Source of the DNA: Echinarachnius parma
Lineage: Eukaryota > Echinodermata > Echinoidea > Clypeasteroida > Echinarachniidae
Length of the DNA: 64,000 bases
Assembly: GCA_037951105.1 (NCBI GenBank)
Contig: JBAMJV010001340.1
Span: 291,350-355,349, forward strand
Direction of reading: 5' to 3'
Below the pieces are notes generated by a model. That model worked only from the letters and a program-made list of their open reading frames with translations, had not been told where the DNA came from and did not search any database. This document shows, piece after piece, positions 13,307 through 26,040 of the stretch. Both the position numbers and the translations under genes were made by a program. The first letter of the stretch is position 1. The number at the start of each line of letters is the position of its first letter.

Positions 13307-13664
13307 AGGGACTTAGTAACATTGTCCAAATCCTCAAAATAAATTTTTAATTCTAGTTATTCGTATTAACAATAAAATCACGGGACAGGTTTCGGTTTTT
13401 CAAATTTCCCTTTCGTTACAAAAATATGTATGATTGAAGTATTCAGATAAGAAAAACTCCGGGCGAGTTTTTCTTCCGTGTACAAAGTGAGTGCAGTGAG
13501 TTCCTGAATATCACTTTGCATTTTCGCTCATTACTTGGCCATACAATGTCCATTTGACTTGAAATTTTCACACAATACCCTGTGGACATATGAGATAACA
13601 ACAATATACATTGCATCAACCATTCATCACTTTTTTGACATGTCAACAAAGTTAATAGATCCCT
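13307..13664. mobile_element. T2-like MITE with verified TTAA duplication
   Basis: Begins AGGGACTTAGTAACATTG and ends AAGTTAATAGATCCCT, flanked by TTAA on both sides (13,303-13,306 and 13,665-13,668). The unoccupied site is present in copies A and D (AAGTTATTAATGTGAGTTG, about 7,797 and 25,810), showing a single TTAA before insertion. At 358 bp with no open frame, it is a nonautonomous element mobilised in trans. Confidence 0.88.
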
Positions 13665-13735
13665 TTAATGTGAGTTGCTTGTTTTTTATGTGTGAAGGGA
13701 ATTGTATACGACGTAGTTGTGAATGTATGTATTAG

Positions 13736-13886
13736 CAGTTGCGTAGCGTGGTCGGACCGATTGGAGGGGGGGGGGGGGGGGCACACCGTATGTATTTCTA
13801 AGTTTTTTCAAAAGACGTTCCCTTATGTTTCCTACTGTTTTTTTCTTCAAATTATTCCCCCCCCCCCCCCTCTCGCTACGCCACTG
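13736..13886. mobile_element. hAT-like MITE, full length
   Basis: Terminal inverted repeats CAGTTGCGTAGC and GCTACGCCACTG, with 8-bp flanks TGTATTAG/TGTATTAT (7 of 8 match). The interior is a poly-G run near the left end and a poly-C run near the right end, so either strand could fold G-run against C-run. CAG..CTG ends with 8-bp duplications are characteristic of hAT elements. The locus is shared by all four segmental copies. Confidence 0.85.
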
Positions 13887-14228
13887 TGTATTATTGCAAA
13901 TAATTATGAATGTTTGTAATTATAGCAAAGGGATGCATGGGTGAACAATGGAAGGATATGTATGGATGAAAATGAATGGGTTCATGAGTGGTGATGAGTA
14001 ATAGTCAGACTTGAACGCACGTCGTCGTGTGAAATCGAAAAGGTAGAGAACATCAGTCAACTCGTCTAGTCAACTCATTGTGGTACCTCACTGGGACGAC
14101 AGGTCAACAGCCCTCGTCTAAGCGATCGAAAACTGCCTATTGTACATTGTACTGGGCCCATTTGTGTTGAAAAAGGGGAATATATACATTTAAGAAATAA
14201 CAAGCCTAATCTTTACTTATTACTGTGT

Positions 14229-14597
14229 ATAATAATAAATAATAATATACTCGATTTATATAGCGCCTAATATGATTGATAATCACCTCTAAGCGCTTTA
14301 CAATGATAATATTACCCCCGGTCATAGGATACAATGCAAAACAGCACACATAGTGTGCACCATCTCCACTCCCTGGGGAGCATTCCTTCCAAGCGGCTCA
14401 TGGGCATTGCGAAGATCCTTCACATATAGGATTTCACCTCCTACCGGGTCCCCATTTATAAACCTGGGTAGAGAGCAGCAACTGTGGATAAATTGTCTTG
14501 CTGAATGACAAATGCAGTGCATGGGCAGGGTTCGAACTCGGGATCTCATGATCGGAAAGCGCGCGCTCTACCAATCTTGCCACACCACATCCACATG
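14229..14597 (-). mobile_element. tRNA-derived SINE, minus strand
   Basis: Reverse complement of the family at 1,646-2,000: the (ATT)n tail lies at the left (about 14,229-14,250), then the CTCGATTTATATAGCGCC tail, the core, and the tRNA-like head with GGTTCGAACTCGGGATCTC at about 14,529. The head's CCACACCACATCCACA ends the element. Copies A and C lack it at this site, whereas D shares it. Confidence 0.85.
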
Positions 14598-15399
14598 TGA
14601 TACAAAACACTTCAAGATTTCCCAGTAGATTCCAAGCGATATTGGCAATCATTACTAATTACTTTATACATGTATTCTATTGTTCTTCAAACAAATTGAT
14701 TAGAGTTAGACAATGGGAGTACAGTAAACAATGTGGAAAGATAGATAGATCGTTTGTTTGTATTCAACATCAAAAATACATCAAAACGCGTCAATAGTCA
14801 CATGACTGAATTTGAGGCGCTTGCAAAATATAAATGCCGGTGGGGGCGGAATTTCATTAAACGGTACGGCTCTGAAACGTTTTATTTTATTCGGGGCTGT
14901 AAATTAATACACCGATTTCCTATTGTAGTGATTATTAAAAGGCGGTAGACAACAGCATGTAGTGTAGGCATTTTAATATATTTAATATTCAATATTTAAT
15001 GCACATGCAGGTATACTGATAGTAAAAATGCACTCATATTTTGTTTGGGGGTATCAATAATTAAGACGACTATGATTTATTCTATTATTGTATGTTGTTT
15101 TAATATTCATCAAGCTCACGTGGCCCTGCAGAGCACTGTTGCCTGAGGCCGGCTTCAAGTCGCCTATTAATGATTGGCTACATCCAAAGACATGTTGATA
15201 CCGGTCCTTCTTTAACAAATTATGCACAATTACATTCTAAGATTTAACTAGGCAGTTATGTATATACTAAATTAACCATATGGGTCCCATTGCAGAAAGA
15301 GATATAATCGATTATAAGTCACAATGAATTGTAAATGAGTAAATGTGCTCGTTTAACCGATCAGATTTGCGCATTTAGAACACATGATCTGATTTATAC

Positions 15400-15717
15400 A
15401 TTAATTGTCAAAATCCTCAAAAATTACTTGGAACTCTTATGGTCTCCTCTCATACCTTATCATATTCATATAAACAATAAAATTTCCATTTCGTTCAAAA
15501 GATATTTACGATTGAAGTGTTAAGATATCTAATTTTTGTCTACGGGATAATTTCATGCCGTGTACAAAGTAAGTACAATGAGTACCGTAAATATCACATC
15601 AAATTAAAGTGAAATGTTCACACATTACTTTGTGGACATATCAGATCACTCCAATACACATTTTATTAATTACAAATCACATTTTGCGCTTGCCAACAAA
15701 GTTACAAGATCCCTTTA
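15400..15717. mobile_element. T2-like MITE, subfamily b, left end lost (copy C)
   Basis: Orthologue of 2,284-2,664, with the same missing left end, the right end AAGATCCCT and TTAA. It carries an extra internal deletion of the ATGGGACAGG segment and of the CATTTGTGCTCAG segment. Confidence 0.6.
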
Positions 15718-18650
15718 ATTGTAACTTACAATCGATTGTGTCTAATTCTACAACGAGGCCATGGAGTATTATGGAAGAGATGCAAACTTATTGACTGAAG
15801 TTTTACATTTATGACAGGACATGACTAGGAGTGCCGTGGTAATGGTATATTGGTTCGAACCTCAGCATCTTTCGATGCGAGGCAAGTGGGTTGGATTGTC
15901 GATTTGAGTTCGGTTTATTATTTTGGTTCGATCTGGTGTCGTTTTGGTTCGGTCAAGTTGTTTTATCAATGCCTAATATACAATGAATTTGGGCGCGAAT
16001 GCAGACTGGACCTATCGTTCGTTTCCCCAAAACTTACATTCGGCCACTTGACATCAACCGAATTTGTCGATGTGGTGTTGGGATACCGGTTTGGTTCAAT
16101 GTTACTAGGCCAATTAAGGTTCTCTCCTTCATCCTGCAACAACGTTATCTCATCCTTGTTAATATATCTTTCTATGGTTCTATAAAGTTCGATTTTGCAT
16201 ATCTCATTTGTAATAACGTATTTATTTTCTTCCACGTCTATATTGACACTACATGTTTTCCTCTTTAGCATGTTTAGAGTTGACTTAATCATGCCGCTGT
16301 AATGTTTCCTTTCCTTTGTCGTGTTATCAGGTTATCTTTAATATCAAATCTAAGATGCACTTCATTCAAGTTGAACCTATACAAGTGTTGGTCTAAGATC
16401 ATCATTTAGCTATTAATAACAATTATCTTTACATTATATTTTGTCTCGATAATGTTTGTCAGATATACATTATGAAATAACCTTTGTGTAGATATTTGTG
16501 TTTAAACAAAAACGTGATTTCTATATTCTACAGGCTAATAATCTGATAACAAAATGATGAGCCGCTCATCGTTTTATGAAAACGGGGGTCACATTATAAA
16601 ATTATGATCCGCATGATTCTTCGTGCCATAAGTACATGAAGTAAGAGGCATTAGATCCCCAGAATCAATATTCTAAGTGAATTTCATTATTAAAGGACAA
16701 TGAAATCCAAAAGAATTATTGTATGAACTATAAGGATGAAAAGTCCCTGAAAATTTGAGCACAATCGGTCAAGAAATAAGTAAACTATGGCTCTTTGAAA
16801 AGAGCCATTTATTTCTACGAATGACTTAAATTGGCAACGCACTCTGGCAAAGTTGTGGATCCCCTAAACATTTTGTACACAAAATTTAATTTTGTTTCAA
16901 TTTTCTAAACATTTATGTTTACCCTTCGTTTGAGTTCAATATATGTTTTGTAGAATGCTTTTATGCATAACATATCATAAAAGCAACATTTTGCTTGGGT
17001 TTCATTGTCCTTTACGGGCTTCGCATTGTTTGAGTATAGGTATTCCCGTTCAAAAATGTATGAATATAGACATTTATTATGGAGAGACGCCGTAAACAAT
17101 TTTAACTGGATTTTAACTATTTTCTTTAATTAGTTTCCAGTCAATTTATTATTTTTTTATTAACCCCTTGTATCGTTTACTTCTTTTTTTTCTTCGTAGC
17201 GTGGTCGGACTGACTTTGGGGGACACACATTAATGTAAGGATCTTACGTTTTTTCGTTATTTGTTTTCCTCAAATTTTCCCCTTATGTCTGTTTATTGTT
17301 TGTGTCAAATTATTGGGGGACCGTGCCCCATGCCCCACCCCCCCCCCCCCCTCCCGCCAATGTCCAAGGGAGGAGAATGCATTTCGGGAACGATCAAAGT
17401 GAGTGAGCGGTTAGAAAGGAATGACATGAAATGATAGAATTGTCTTCATTATCTCAATGTATAACAAAGAAAGTTACTTTTGTTTTACTAATTTAAACGA
17501 GGTGTTTTGTACTATAAGGAAGGCACAATTTTCTTCTAGTTATATTGGAATTAAAATACTTCATAATGGTTTAATATAATTGATGTATATATAATATGTA
17601 TCAACTATCTGTCCTGTTTACCATGTCTCTTGTCATTTTGATATTGATAATGCGCCTCTGAATATCATCTCTAGATTGATGGCTTAATTTATAATAAATA
17701 CTGGACTATTGTGAGTATCATTATTATCATCATTAGGTTGCCTTCTTATTAAGTTTCCACCCCGTTCTAGGTGCTTTATTACATTTTCAGTAACCACATA
17801 CTGGTTTAAACACCTGTGTAGGTGTTTATATTTGCATAGCCGCTTATGTATAATCATACATAAGTGTCTTATAGACTTCTTCGCATTTGATGTCATATTC
17901 AATATGATGTATATCATGATAAATCAAATAGCGTGGTGTTTGGCCTGCTTACATCTAAACAATTATTGACCTATACCATACGCAAAGAGAGTTATGATGC
18001 TGGAGATACCAAAACCCTGCACTAATTGGTATTTCATGTTTTGATGAAAATGCAATTATTAGTACACATAATGTAGGTAAAAGACTGTAACGTTGAAACA
18101 ACCATGTCTTTGCCAAATAGTATATGCTGTTTTAGAAGAAGGCATCAAAATACATTTGTGATGAGGCCTTTCTAATGGCTTAACAAATCTCAATTTTATA
18201 TTTGTACCGACGGTGTAGGGGTTTGGATTATCCGGTCACATTATTATTGATATCCTAGTCTGTATGAATGATACGTACATCTTAAACAAAATAAAGTATT
18301 TAAAACTAAGATCCAGTTAATTTCTCCATTGCAACCAATTTATTCCATGCTATATATTTCGATTGGAAACGGCACAGTCTTTGAAGATCCTTTAGCTGGG
18401 ATTATATAGAAACATTGATGATTAATATAGCAATATTTCATATTTGTGTAGCTCTTTTTGTATAACTACTCATGTAATGATGTAAACCATGCGTAATCTT
18501 GTTAAATGCAATAGTATATTTGTATTGTTATAATTATGCTCTTCGATATACAAGTTATTTAAACGCAATTATTATTCGGTTCTGCAGATCTGTAAAACGC
18601 TCAATGTGTATCCTATAAGTATGCATTATATTTAGAAACATTCATATTAA

Positions 18651-19010
18651 AGGGATCTAGTAACTTCGTTGACATGTGCATGAACTGACGAAAGATAGCT
18701 AAAATGTGTATTCTGTGATCTAATATGACCACTTAGTGACCGAGGAATAACGAGCGAAAATGCACAGTGATAATTATTTGCTAATGCATTTCACTATTAA
18801 CTGTGTACACAGTTGAAAGTCTGGACCTCCAACTCCGACCATTTTAATCATAAATATCTTGATAATGTGAGCGAAATTCGTTAAACTAAAACCTGACAAT
18901 TTCTGCTTCTATCGGTAGTAGGTATACTATGAGTCTGGTGGGTAGAGTTCAGACGTACTTAGAGCTTCTAAGTAAGTTTTGTGGTGTGTTGTAAATGTTA
19001 TTAGATCCCT
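18651..19010. mobile_element. T2-like MITE, subfamily b, in copy C
   Basis: Orthologue of the insertions at 6,620 and 12,071, with TTAA at 18,647-18,650 and the right end TATTAGATCCCT. The hairpin near the right end is partly decayed here (TACTTAGAGCTTCTAAGTA). Confidence 0.72.
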
Positions 19011-19659
19011 TTGATAACCGAGCGTCATTCCATGTTTGATTCCACTAAATGGAGTAACAAATACACGATTGATCCTAAATGTATGTATACACGGATGTTT
19101 CCTTCTCTGTTTAAATATGTATTCGAAAACTATTCAAATTGTAATATGCGTGCCTTATTTGCAATCAAATTAAATCAGTACATTTGTAATGTACACAAAT
19201 CAAATTCAAGTGATGCGTCTTCTGATTGTCATTTATATCCTGCCTTCACGAATAGTTAAGATTTCTGCATAACGATGGATTATTATGGTATAAACATTTA
19301 ACTCCTATAGAAATACCACCTCCCCGATATAAACATGAGCTGCTACAAGGCGGCTGTAAGGTCAATGGTTATCCCAGGTCGCATGATTATGAGCCCCCTA
19401 CATTTGCTCCCAAAACATTTGCTCCGAAAATAATAATGCGCAGTTTGCAATCAGTCGCAGTTTATAGATTTTGTCGCGGCCGGAGCATTTGTCTTTATTT
19501 CCGCGGGCAAATGTAGGAACAAAAGCGGCTGAACAAAGCCATTTAAGTTTTAATTTTGTCGTGTTTCATTTATTTGATATATACAATATAAAGACATATC
19601 AAAAAGATAACAAATGAATCTTTGTACAGTGTTAAGGTTATTTCGAAACAAGAACAAGA

Positions 19660-19892
19660 TATCGAAAATAATATCGCTAGTGATATTCGTTTGTCTCGCA
19701 ATGTATGGTCTAAAAAAGTTCACGACGTTTCGTGCGCCGCTGCAACACTTCGTCAGGTGAAGTGTTGCAGCGGCGCACGAAACGTCGTGAACTTTTTAGA
19801 TCCCTTGTTGACCATACATTGCGAGACAAACGAATATCACTAGCGATATTATTTTCGATACTATATCTGCAATGAGTAATATATTTACCATT
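19660..19892. mobile_element. Foldback element with 12-bp target duplication
   Basis: Near-perfect inverted repeat: left arm 19,660-19,751, loop 19,752-19,758, right arm 19,759-19,860 with one 10-nt bulge at about 19,801-19,810, then a 32-bp asymmetric tail. AAGAACAAGATA is duplicated on both sides (19,650-19,661 and 19,893-19,904). Copies A, B and D have a single CAAGAACAGGATAAG. The minus strand of the left arm reads CTGACGA, a GTG/CAC-closed segment, then CGAAACGTCGTG, which resembles the hammerhead-ribozyme core seen in Penelope-like retroelement ends. It may be an inverted terminal remnant of such an element; a Mutator-type MITE is the alternative. Confidence 0.7.
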
Positions 19893-20162
19893 AAGAACAA
19901 GATAAGTATCAAAACAAATCAGTTCGAACAGAATTCATGGTAATATCTATGATATATGAACGGGACTATATTGAAAAACTAGGATACCAACATGTGGTCT
20001 CAGCCAAGTTATCGAAAAAGGTACATAAGGGGGCGTTTTTTAAATATATTTATTCGAGTAGGGTATGAAAATAACATTCAGACGATTTGATTTGAAGAAG
20101 TTATTTTGTTTTGTATGTGTGAAGGGAATCGTATACGACGTAGTTGTGAAAGTATGTATTAG

Positions 20163-20333
20163 CAGTGGCGTAGCGTGGTCGGACTGGTGGTGGGGGGGGG
20201 GGGGGGGGGGGGGGGCGTGCAAAATTATTTGGGGCACACCGTAGGTATTTCTTTTTTTTTTTCCAAAAAAATGTTCCCTAACGTTTATTTCAAATTATTT
20301 GCCCCCCCCCCCCCCCCCCCTCTCGCTACGCCA
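20163..20333. mobile_element. hAT-like MITE, right end clipped
   Basis: Copy C version of the insertion at 13,736: left end CAGTGGCGTAGC after TGTATTAG, long poly-G (about 20,191-20,215), poly-C (about 20,302-20,320), then GCTACGCCA joined directly to GTGCAAATAATT. The last three element bases and the right target duplication are missing. Confidence 0.8.
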
Positions 20334-21158
20334 GTGCAAATAATTATGAATGTTTGTATAGCAAAGGGGTGCATGGGTGTACAATGGAAGGATATGGGTG
20401 AAAATAAATGAGTTTATGAGTAGTCATTGTACATTGTACTGGGCCCTATTTGTGTTGAAAGGGGGAATATATAAATTTAAGAAATTACAAGCCTAATCTT
20501 TACTATTTACAGATAACTGTGTATCTCAGTAACTATTTGTAACAAAATACTTCAACATTTCCCAGTAGATTCCAAGCGATATTGGCAATCACTACTATTT
20601 ACATTATACTTGTATTCCATTGTTCTTCAAACAAATTGATTAGTTAGACAATGGGAGTACAGTTAAAACTGTGGTAAGATAGATAGATAATTGTTTTTAT
20701 TCAACATCAAAACTACATCAAAACGCGTCAATAGTCACATGACTGAATTTGAGGCGCTAGCAAAATATAAATGCCGGTGGGGGCGGAATTTCATTAAACG
20801 GTACGGCTCTGAAACGGTATATTTTATTCGGGGCTGTAAATTAATACACTGATTCCCTATTGTAGGGATTATTAAAAGGCGGTAGACAACAGCATGTAGT
20901 GTCGGCATTTTAATATATTTAATATTCAATATTTAATGCACATGCAGGTATACTGATAGTAAAAATAGTAAACATATTTTGTTTGGGGGAATCAATGCTA
21001 TTAAGACGAATGTTGTATTCATATTCATCAAGCTCAGGCGGCCCCACAAGGCACTGCTGGTGGTGCTGCTACTGTGATCTTATATATTTAAATTCAAGAA
21101 TAAATTCTTTGGATTTAAACAAGGATTAAATAAATAGGTCGAGGATTGATAACCTTAA

Positions 21159-21719
21159 AGGGATAGTTGAGTTTCGGTATAGATGGCGCAACACAAAATA
21201 TTTTTGTTGTGCGATAATGAAAAACTGAGTGTCAAATTCGAAAGAGCATACAATTGTAATGACAGAATAAAATTTATTTTATAAAAATCGGTTCAGAAAT
21301 GGCTCAAATATCCATAAACATAAACATTTGTAACAATTGTTGGGGCACCATAATTATTAGAAAATTTATAACCAGCCGTTAAAAAAATAAAAAATGCTTC
21401 CTCTTTTAAAAAAATGTAAAAAGAGGTTTATAAATAGTTGTTGATTATCTATTTCTCTATCTAATCACTATTTCAACAAAACATCACATGCACAATATTT
21501 TATTCAAAATGGTTAAAACCGATGAGTGTTTAGAGAGCCCCATTTTGAGTTTCAACGGCTCTTTTTGAATGATTTTTACTTAGTCATTTGTAATTTTGTA
21601 TTTCTTTCGAGCATGGTGCAGTTATAACTATTAGTTTGTAATGTAATGGTGCAGGATTTGGTTACTAAAATTCAGTTTGACCAAAAGTGTACTCTCTTTA
21701 CCAGAACTCAACTATCCCT
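21159..21719. mobile_element. T2/Kolobok-like MITE, intact, empty site seen in copy D
   Basis: Ends AGGGATAGTTGAGTTTCGG and CCAGAACTCAACTATCCCT, flanked by TTAA (21,155-21,158 and 21,720-21,723). Copy D at about 28,755 shows the unoccupied sequence AACCTTTAAAAAAGTGA. Length 561 bp, no transposase frame. Confidence 0.88.
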
Positions 21720-21932
21720 TTAAAAAAAAGTGAGTAAATGATTGTGTTAGAATAAAAATGTATGTATAAGTATCATCAGTAGAACGAACCAACTTTATGA
21801 TGGGCGATGTTCGTAAGGTGGTAATGTCGTTTACTTGAATATTACATAATGCGGTGGCGTCTAGCTAGGTCTGAATCTTTAGGGATGTTACATGTGAGTT
21901 CCAATAATAATTTTTTAAGGAGCAACTTTGAA

Positions 21933-22185
21933 TAAGTGATGAACCGCGCACTATACCCACTCTGTCCATATTAAACGGAAAGCAAAACTTGCATGCCAAT
22001 ATGTATTGAAAGTAAACCCGAGACATATATTCAATAAGATTGAAAGTATGAACAAAATCCGACTATAGATAATACAACTATGTTTTTTTTAAACAGTCAT
22101 ATATTGATATGGGAATTTTAAATCGGCAACACACTTCGACAAGATTGTGAACATAACCCTCATTTATGTTTTACTAACAAATTAA
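21933..22185. other. Non-coding spacer
   Basis: Unique AT-rich sequence between segmental copy C and the next MITE. No repeat or gene seen. Confidence 0.4.
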
Positions 22186-22760
22186 AGGGATAGTTGAGTA
22201 TTGGTCAAACTTAACTTTAGTAACCAAAACCTGCACGATTACGGTACAAACTAATAGTTATTACTTCACCATGCTCGAAAAGTATACACAATTACAAACC
22301 ACAAAATAAAACCCCTGTTTAGTCGCGCCGTGTACACGGAGACAAGTCCATGAGGCGCATCACTGCTTTTTTGCGGAATGGAGGGAAAAATCATAATCTT
22401 AATCCACCCGATAGCTGGATCACATATTGGAGAGTGAATTGCTGGTAAGTACCGTTTCATATACTATAGTTTTAAGCACAATTAGCGTGCACAAAAATAT
22501 TTTGTTTCAGTTCTCTATTAGGAGGACCTAGATCGCTAGCGACTCGCGCAAGCGTTCTCTAAAAAGTGATAACCGGGCGTCAACCACTTTTATATAATAT
22601 TTTGAAAGCAAATTTCACAACAATGAGAGCATTTTAATGGAAATTATTATTATTTCCCATGTTTCTTTCGATGATCTTTCATATAGAATTGAAATCAACC
22701 AAATCCGTTACAATTAATTTTGGGGGGCACTTTGGAAATTACAAATACTCAACGTTACCT
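22186..22760. mobile_element. T2/Kolobok-like MITE, second copy
   Basis: Begins AGGGATAGTTGAGTATTGG after TTAA (22,182-22,185) and ends AATACTCAACGTTACCT before TTAA (22,761-22,764). The right inverted repeat has several substitutions, so it is older than the copy at 21,159. Its first 130 bp match the reverse complement of the right end of that copy. The frame at 22,266-22,460 (64 residues) is a chance frame inside the element. Confidence 0.78.
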
Positions 22761-22803
22761 TTAAGTAATTGTATTTTTCATGACGTGTTTGCCCTGTTAG
22801 CGT

Positions 22804-22825
22804 GAGTTCCACCTCGGTGGAACTC
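22804..22825. other. Perfect 10-bp-stem hairpin
   Basis: GAGTTCCACC and GGTGGAACTC are separated by TC. No T run follows in a terminator-like arrangement. It may be a transposon end or a chance palindrome. Confidence 0.45.
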
Positions 22826-23817
22826 AACTGGTCACATTTTTTTCTGATGTTGACACTTTTATCTCTTCAGGCAACAATCCCATGCTGTTTTAACTGCCTC
22901 CTCCCCCCAGGCCTAGTGCTATCATAGAGATAATCTTCTCTGGGCTGCAGTTCACTGTATGACCACTAGTCTATGTTTGCAGACCTCTTCATTCTTATTA
23001 TGACCTATAAACATTCAGACAGCATGTCTATTTAAGTTGTCTGTAGCAGTTATCCTGCCTGTAGACTGTAGTGGACACTAAACTAAATTAATTCTAAAAG
23101 TAAAACACCAGTCTCTTTTGAGGCCAAAAACTTAACCAAGGGAGTAGCATTTATTAAACAATCATTCTGGTAAATGTGCAGTGAAAGATTTTAGCAATGT
23201 TTTCCCCAGAATGAGAATTCTCTCTCCCAGTCTCTTTTATACACACATCTCTAAAACCTTATATAATACTCACACAACCAATGTTATAACCTACAGTATA
23301 CTTTTACTGAGTTTAATTACTAAGACTAACACTATAACACTTCTGGTCTAGCTCAGGTCCACTGGCCAACGACCTTGACATACCTCCTCTCTTTCTCCTC
23401 ACTTCCTCCTCTTGCTGCCAGTAAATTGACACATCAGCGCCTAGAGGCTAGTGATAAGAGCGAACAGGGATCAAATAAATTCCCCAAGGTCCAATCTGAA
23501 CTAGCTTGACAGTGGAAAACCCAGACCGCTCGCCAGCGCTGAGGAGAGGTAGTCCCCTAACTACTGTGTAACCTAATGTTCTCGAATATTATACATTTCC
23601 CCTTTGCCGAATTCAAAATATGTTTTGTAGAATGTATTACGAAATTTCTACATAATCGTTACTTTGAGAAAAGAGAAAATAATGCTGATTAAAGAACGTT
23701 GAAAACAGGGGAAATCTTATTCCTATCCCTGGGCCCCCTCCCCCCCCCCCCCCCCCTCCAAGAAAAAAAGGAGAAAAAAAGAAAAGAAAAATTAATAAAA
23801 TACAATGAAAATAAATT
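22826..23817. other. Non-coding region without recognisable features
   Basis: About 1 kb of locally unique sequence, slightly more GC-rich than its surroundings, with a poly-C run at about 23,737-23,757. No open frame longer than 63 residues, no splice-bounded frame with domain content and no shared repeat were seen. Confidence 0.4.
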
Positions 23818-23846
23818 AATTCATTCATTCATTCATTCATTCATTT
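23818..23846. repeat. (ATTC)n microsatellite
   Basis: About seven copies of the tetranucleotide, directly before the duplicate block at 23,875. Confidence 0.85.
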
Positions 23847-23874
23847 AAAAAAATGAAATTATTACATTAAGCAT

Positions 23875-24388
23875 GACAAATGCTCTTCTAATGAGTTTTG
23901 ACTGATAATGAAATCATCATCCGAATAATCCGGTCACTCTGCACCAACATCCCTGTAGTAATGGTGGAATCGCACGTATGATATGATAATGTCTAGGGTC
24001 TAGGGCGTAGGAGACGTAGAAGGGCGTAGGATACAGCCCATAAAATGCCTGTCAAAACGTCGATTTTGCCAGAAATTATGTGAAATTCCAGAGAAATATT
24101 TCATCTATGGCAAAGACAAATAGTAGGTAAATACAATGTTTTTCCATTTTGAGTTTGTCTTGTGCTTGTTAGATGAGAAACAGTACCAACGCTATTTGGA
24201 CAAAATACTCTCCCCCATCGCCCCCCCCCCCCCCCCCACCCCATGTCAACATGTTGTCCATACTCCCATTGTGTAATATAATCACTTTGTTTCAAGAACA
24301 ATAGAATATAATGTCAATATTAATGATTGCTACAATCAAGTGGGACATTTTGAAGTGGTATATATATATCTAAGGTACGGGGCAATGT
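23875..24388 (+). repeat. Dispersed duplicate, copy 2 (pairs with 305-838)
   Basis: Matches 305-838 with small indels. The match ends at GGTACGGGGCAATGTG, where the sequence jumps to TTAATGTATTAATAAAAC, which belongs to the middle of the segmental repeat (about 7,090 in copy A; 12,560 in copy B). This is a rearrangement breakpoint. Confidence 0.8.
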
Positions 24389-24597
24389 GTTAATGTATTA
24401 ATAAAACTATTCAAATTGTAATGTGCGTGCCTTATATGAAATCAAATTAAATCAGTACATAATGCAATGTACACAAATCAAATTCAAGTGATGCGTCTAA
24501 TTCTGATTGTCATTTATATCCTGCCTTCATAACGATGGATTATTATGGTATAAACATTTATTTCCCATGATATAATCAGGGAAATGGGAGCTATATA

Positions 24598-25290
24598 GAA
24601 CAGATAATTATTTCAAAAGAAATCCGATTATTAGTTCGTTTGTCAATAAGTGGTTCTTTGAAGCCTAAATGGAAATATTTGAACCTGTATTTTGTACTTT
24701 TATTCTACCTTTCAATTGTAGATGTGTATAAAACAATTAATATGTCGTTAATGTATTTACATTATTGTTTTCACATAATACAACTAACCAATCATATATC
24801 ATTGGGGGGGGGGGGGGGCGGGGCTAGGGGGGGGGGGGGCTGCAGTCCTCCACATCTTGTTTGGCTTAAAACAATACAATACATAAGCATTAAATAACAA
24901 TTATTACACGAAATTGCAATGTGGTCAGCCACCCCCCCCCCCCGCCCCCCTCCCCCTGGAGTGAATCACAGCCGAATGTATATTTATATGCGCGACCTTG
25001 TACAGGAGTCAATGAAGACCAATGTATATATATACTCCTCGATCCTCGGTCAGGAGTATACTCCTCGGTCAGGAGTATATATACTCCTCGGTCAGGAGTA
25101 TATATACTCCTCGGTCAGGAGTATATATACTCCTCGGTCAAGAGTATATATACTCCTCGGTCTGGAGTGAACCCTAAATACCACTGACTATTATGTAAGG
25201 GCCAAGCTTACTATGACCGAGGAGGATCTACGCTATATCCTTTCTATCACGAACTAATAATCGGATTTCTTTTGAAATAATTTTCTGTTA
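24598..25290. mobile_element. TA-flanked element with 40-bp inverted repeats and internal minisatellite
   Basis: Left end GAACAGATAATTATTTC and right end (reversed) TAACAGAAAATTATTTC continue into the shared CCGATTATTAGTTCGT. Copies A and B have the unoccupied site (GGGAGCTATATAGATACC in B), consistent with a TA duplication. Inside are a poly-G block (24,804-24,839), a poly-C block (24,931-24,957) and the palindromic minisatellite at 25,034. No transposase frame. The frames translating the minisatellite are repeat artefacts. Confidence 0.82.
25034..25168. repeat. 23-bp palindromic minisatellite
   Basis: Six units start at 25,034, 25,060, 25,083, 25,106, 25,129 and 25,152. Each holds ACTCCT and AGGAGT around CGGTC and is joined to the next by (AT)n, so each unit can form its own hairpin and the whole block can form longer cruciforms. 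Confidence 0.85.
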
Positions 25291-25888
25291 TACATACCAC
25301 CTCCCTGATATAAACATGAACTACTACACAAGGCGGATGTAAGGTCAATGGTTATCCCAGGTGACATGATTATGAGCCAAAATAAGCTCCGAAAATAATA
25401 ATGCGCAGTTTGCAATCTGTCACAGTGTAGATTTTGTCGCGGCCGGAGCATTTGCCTCAATTTCCAGGGCAAATGTTGTTGGAACAAAAGTGATTGAACA
25501 AAGCCCTTTAAGCTTAAATTTTGTTGTGTTTCATTTGATTAATACAATATAAAGTCATATCAAACATTTAAAAATGAATCTTTGTAGAGTGTTAAGATCA
25601 TTTCGAATCAAGAACAGGATAAGTAAACAAATCAGTTCGAACAGAATCCAAATATGTACACGATATGAAAAGGACTATGTTTATGTATTTTTTGAAAAAG
25701 TAGGCATGTGGTCTCAGTCAATCGAAATTAGGTACATAAGGGGACGTTTGTTTATATATATTTATTATATTAGGGTATGACATTACATTCAGACGATTTG
25801 ATTTGAAGAAGTTATTAATGTGAGTTGTTTGTTTTTATGTGTGAAGGGAATTGTATACGACGTAGTTGCGATTAGCAGTGTATATAAG

Positions 25889-26040
25889 CAGTGGCGTAGC
25901 GTGGTCGGACTGATTGGGGGGAGGGGGGGGCGCAAAATTATTGGGGGCACACCGTATGTATTTCTTATTTTTTTCAAAAAATGTTTCCTACTGTTTTTTC
26001 TTCAAATTATCCCCCCCCCCCCCCTCTCGCTACGCCACTG
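25889..26040. mobile_element. hAT-like MITE in copy D
   Basis: CAGTGGCGTAGCGTGG on the left and CTCGCTACGCCACTG on the right, with G run then C run inside. The right flank TGTATTAT is kept; the left flank has changed to TGTATATAAG through a local duplication of GCAGTGTATATAA. Confidence 0.82.

Larger units (their letters stand above)
8691..15175 (+). repeat. Segmental repeat copy B (about 6.5 kb)
   Basis: Colinear with copy A from GGCTACATCCAACACACG onward but the most diverged over the first 1.5 kb. It lacks the MITE found at 5,265 in A. It gains a complete SINE-like head (about 9,032), a T2-like MITE (13,307), a full hAT-like MITE (13,736), a 130-bp block at about 14,010-14,140 shared only with copy D, and a minus-strand SINE (14,229). 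A and C are closer to each other than to B between about 2,780-4,200 and 15,830-17,330. Confidence 0.85.
15176..21932 (+). repeat. Segmental repeat copy C
   Basis: Colinear with A and B from GGCTACATCCAAAGACATG. Insertions unique to C are the foldback element at 19,660 and the T2-like MITE at 21,159. The homology with copy D continues past the usual boundary to about 21,932 (matching 28,964 in D), so the true unit is longer than the A-to-B period implies, or C and D share extra flank. No credible genes. Confidence 0.8.
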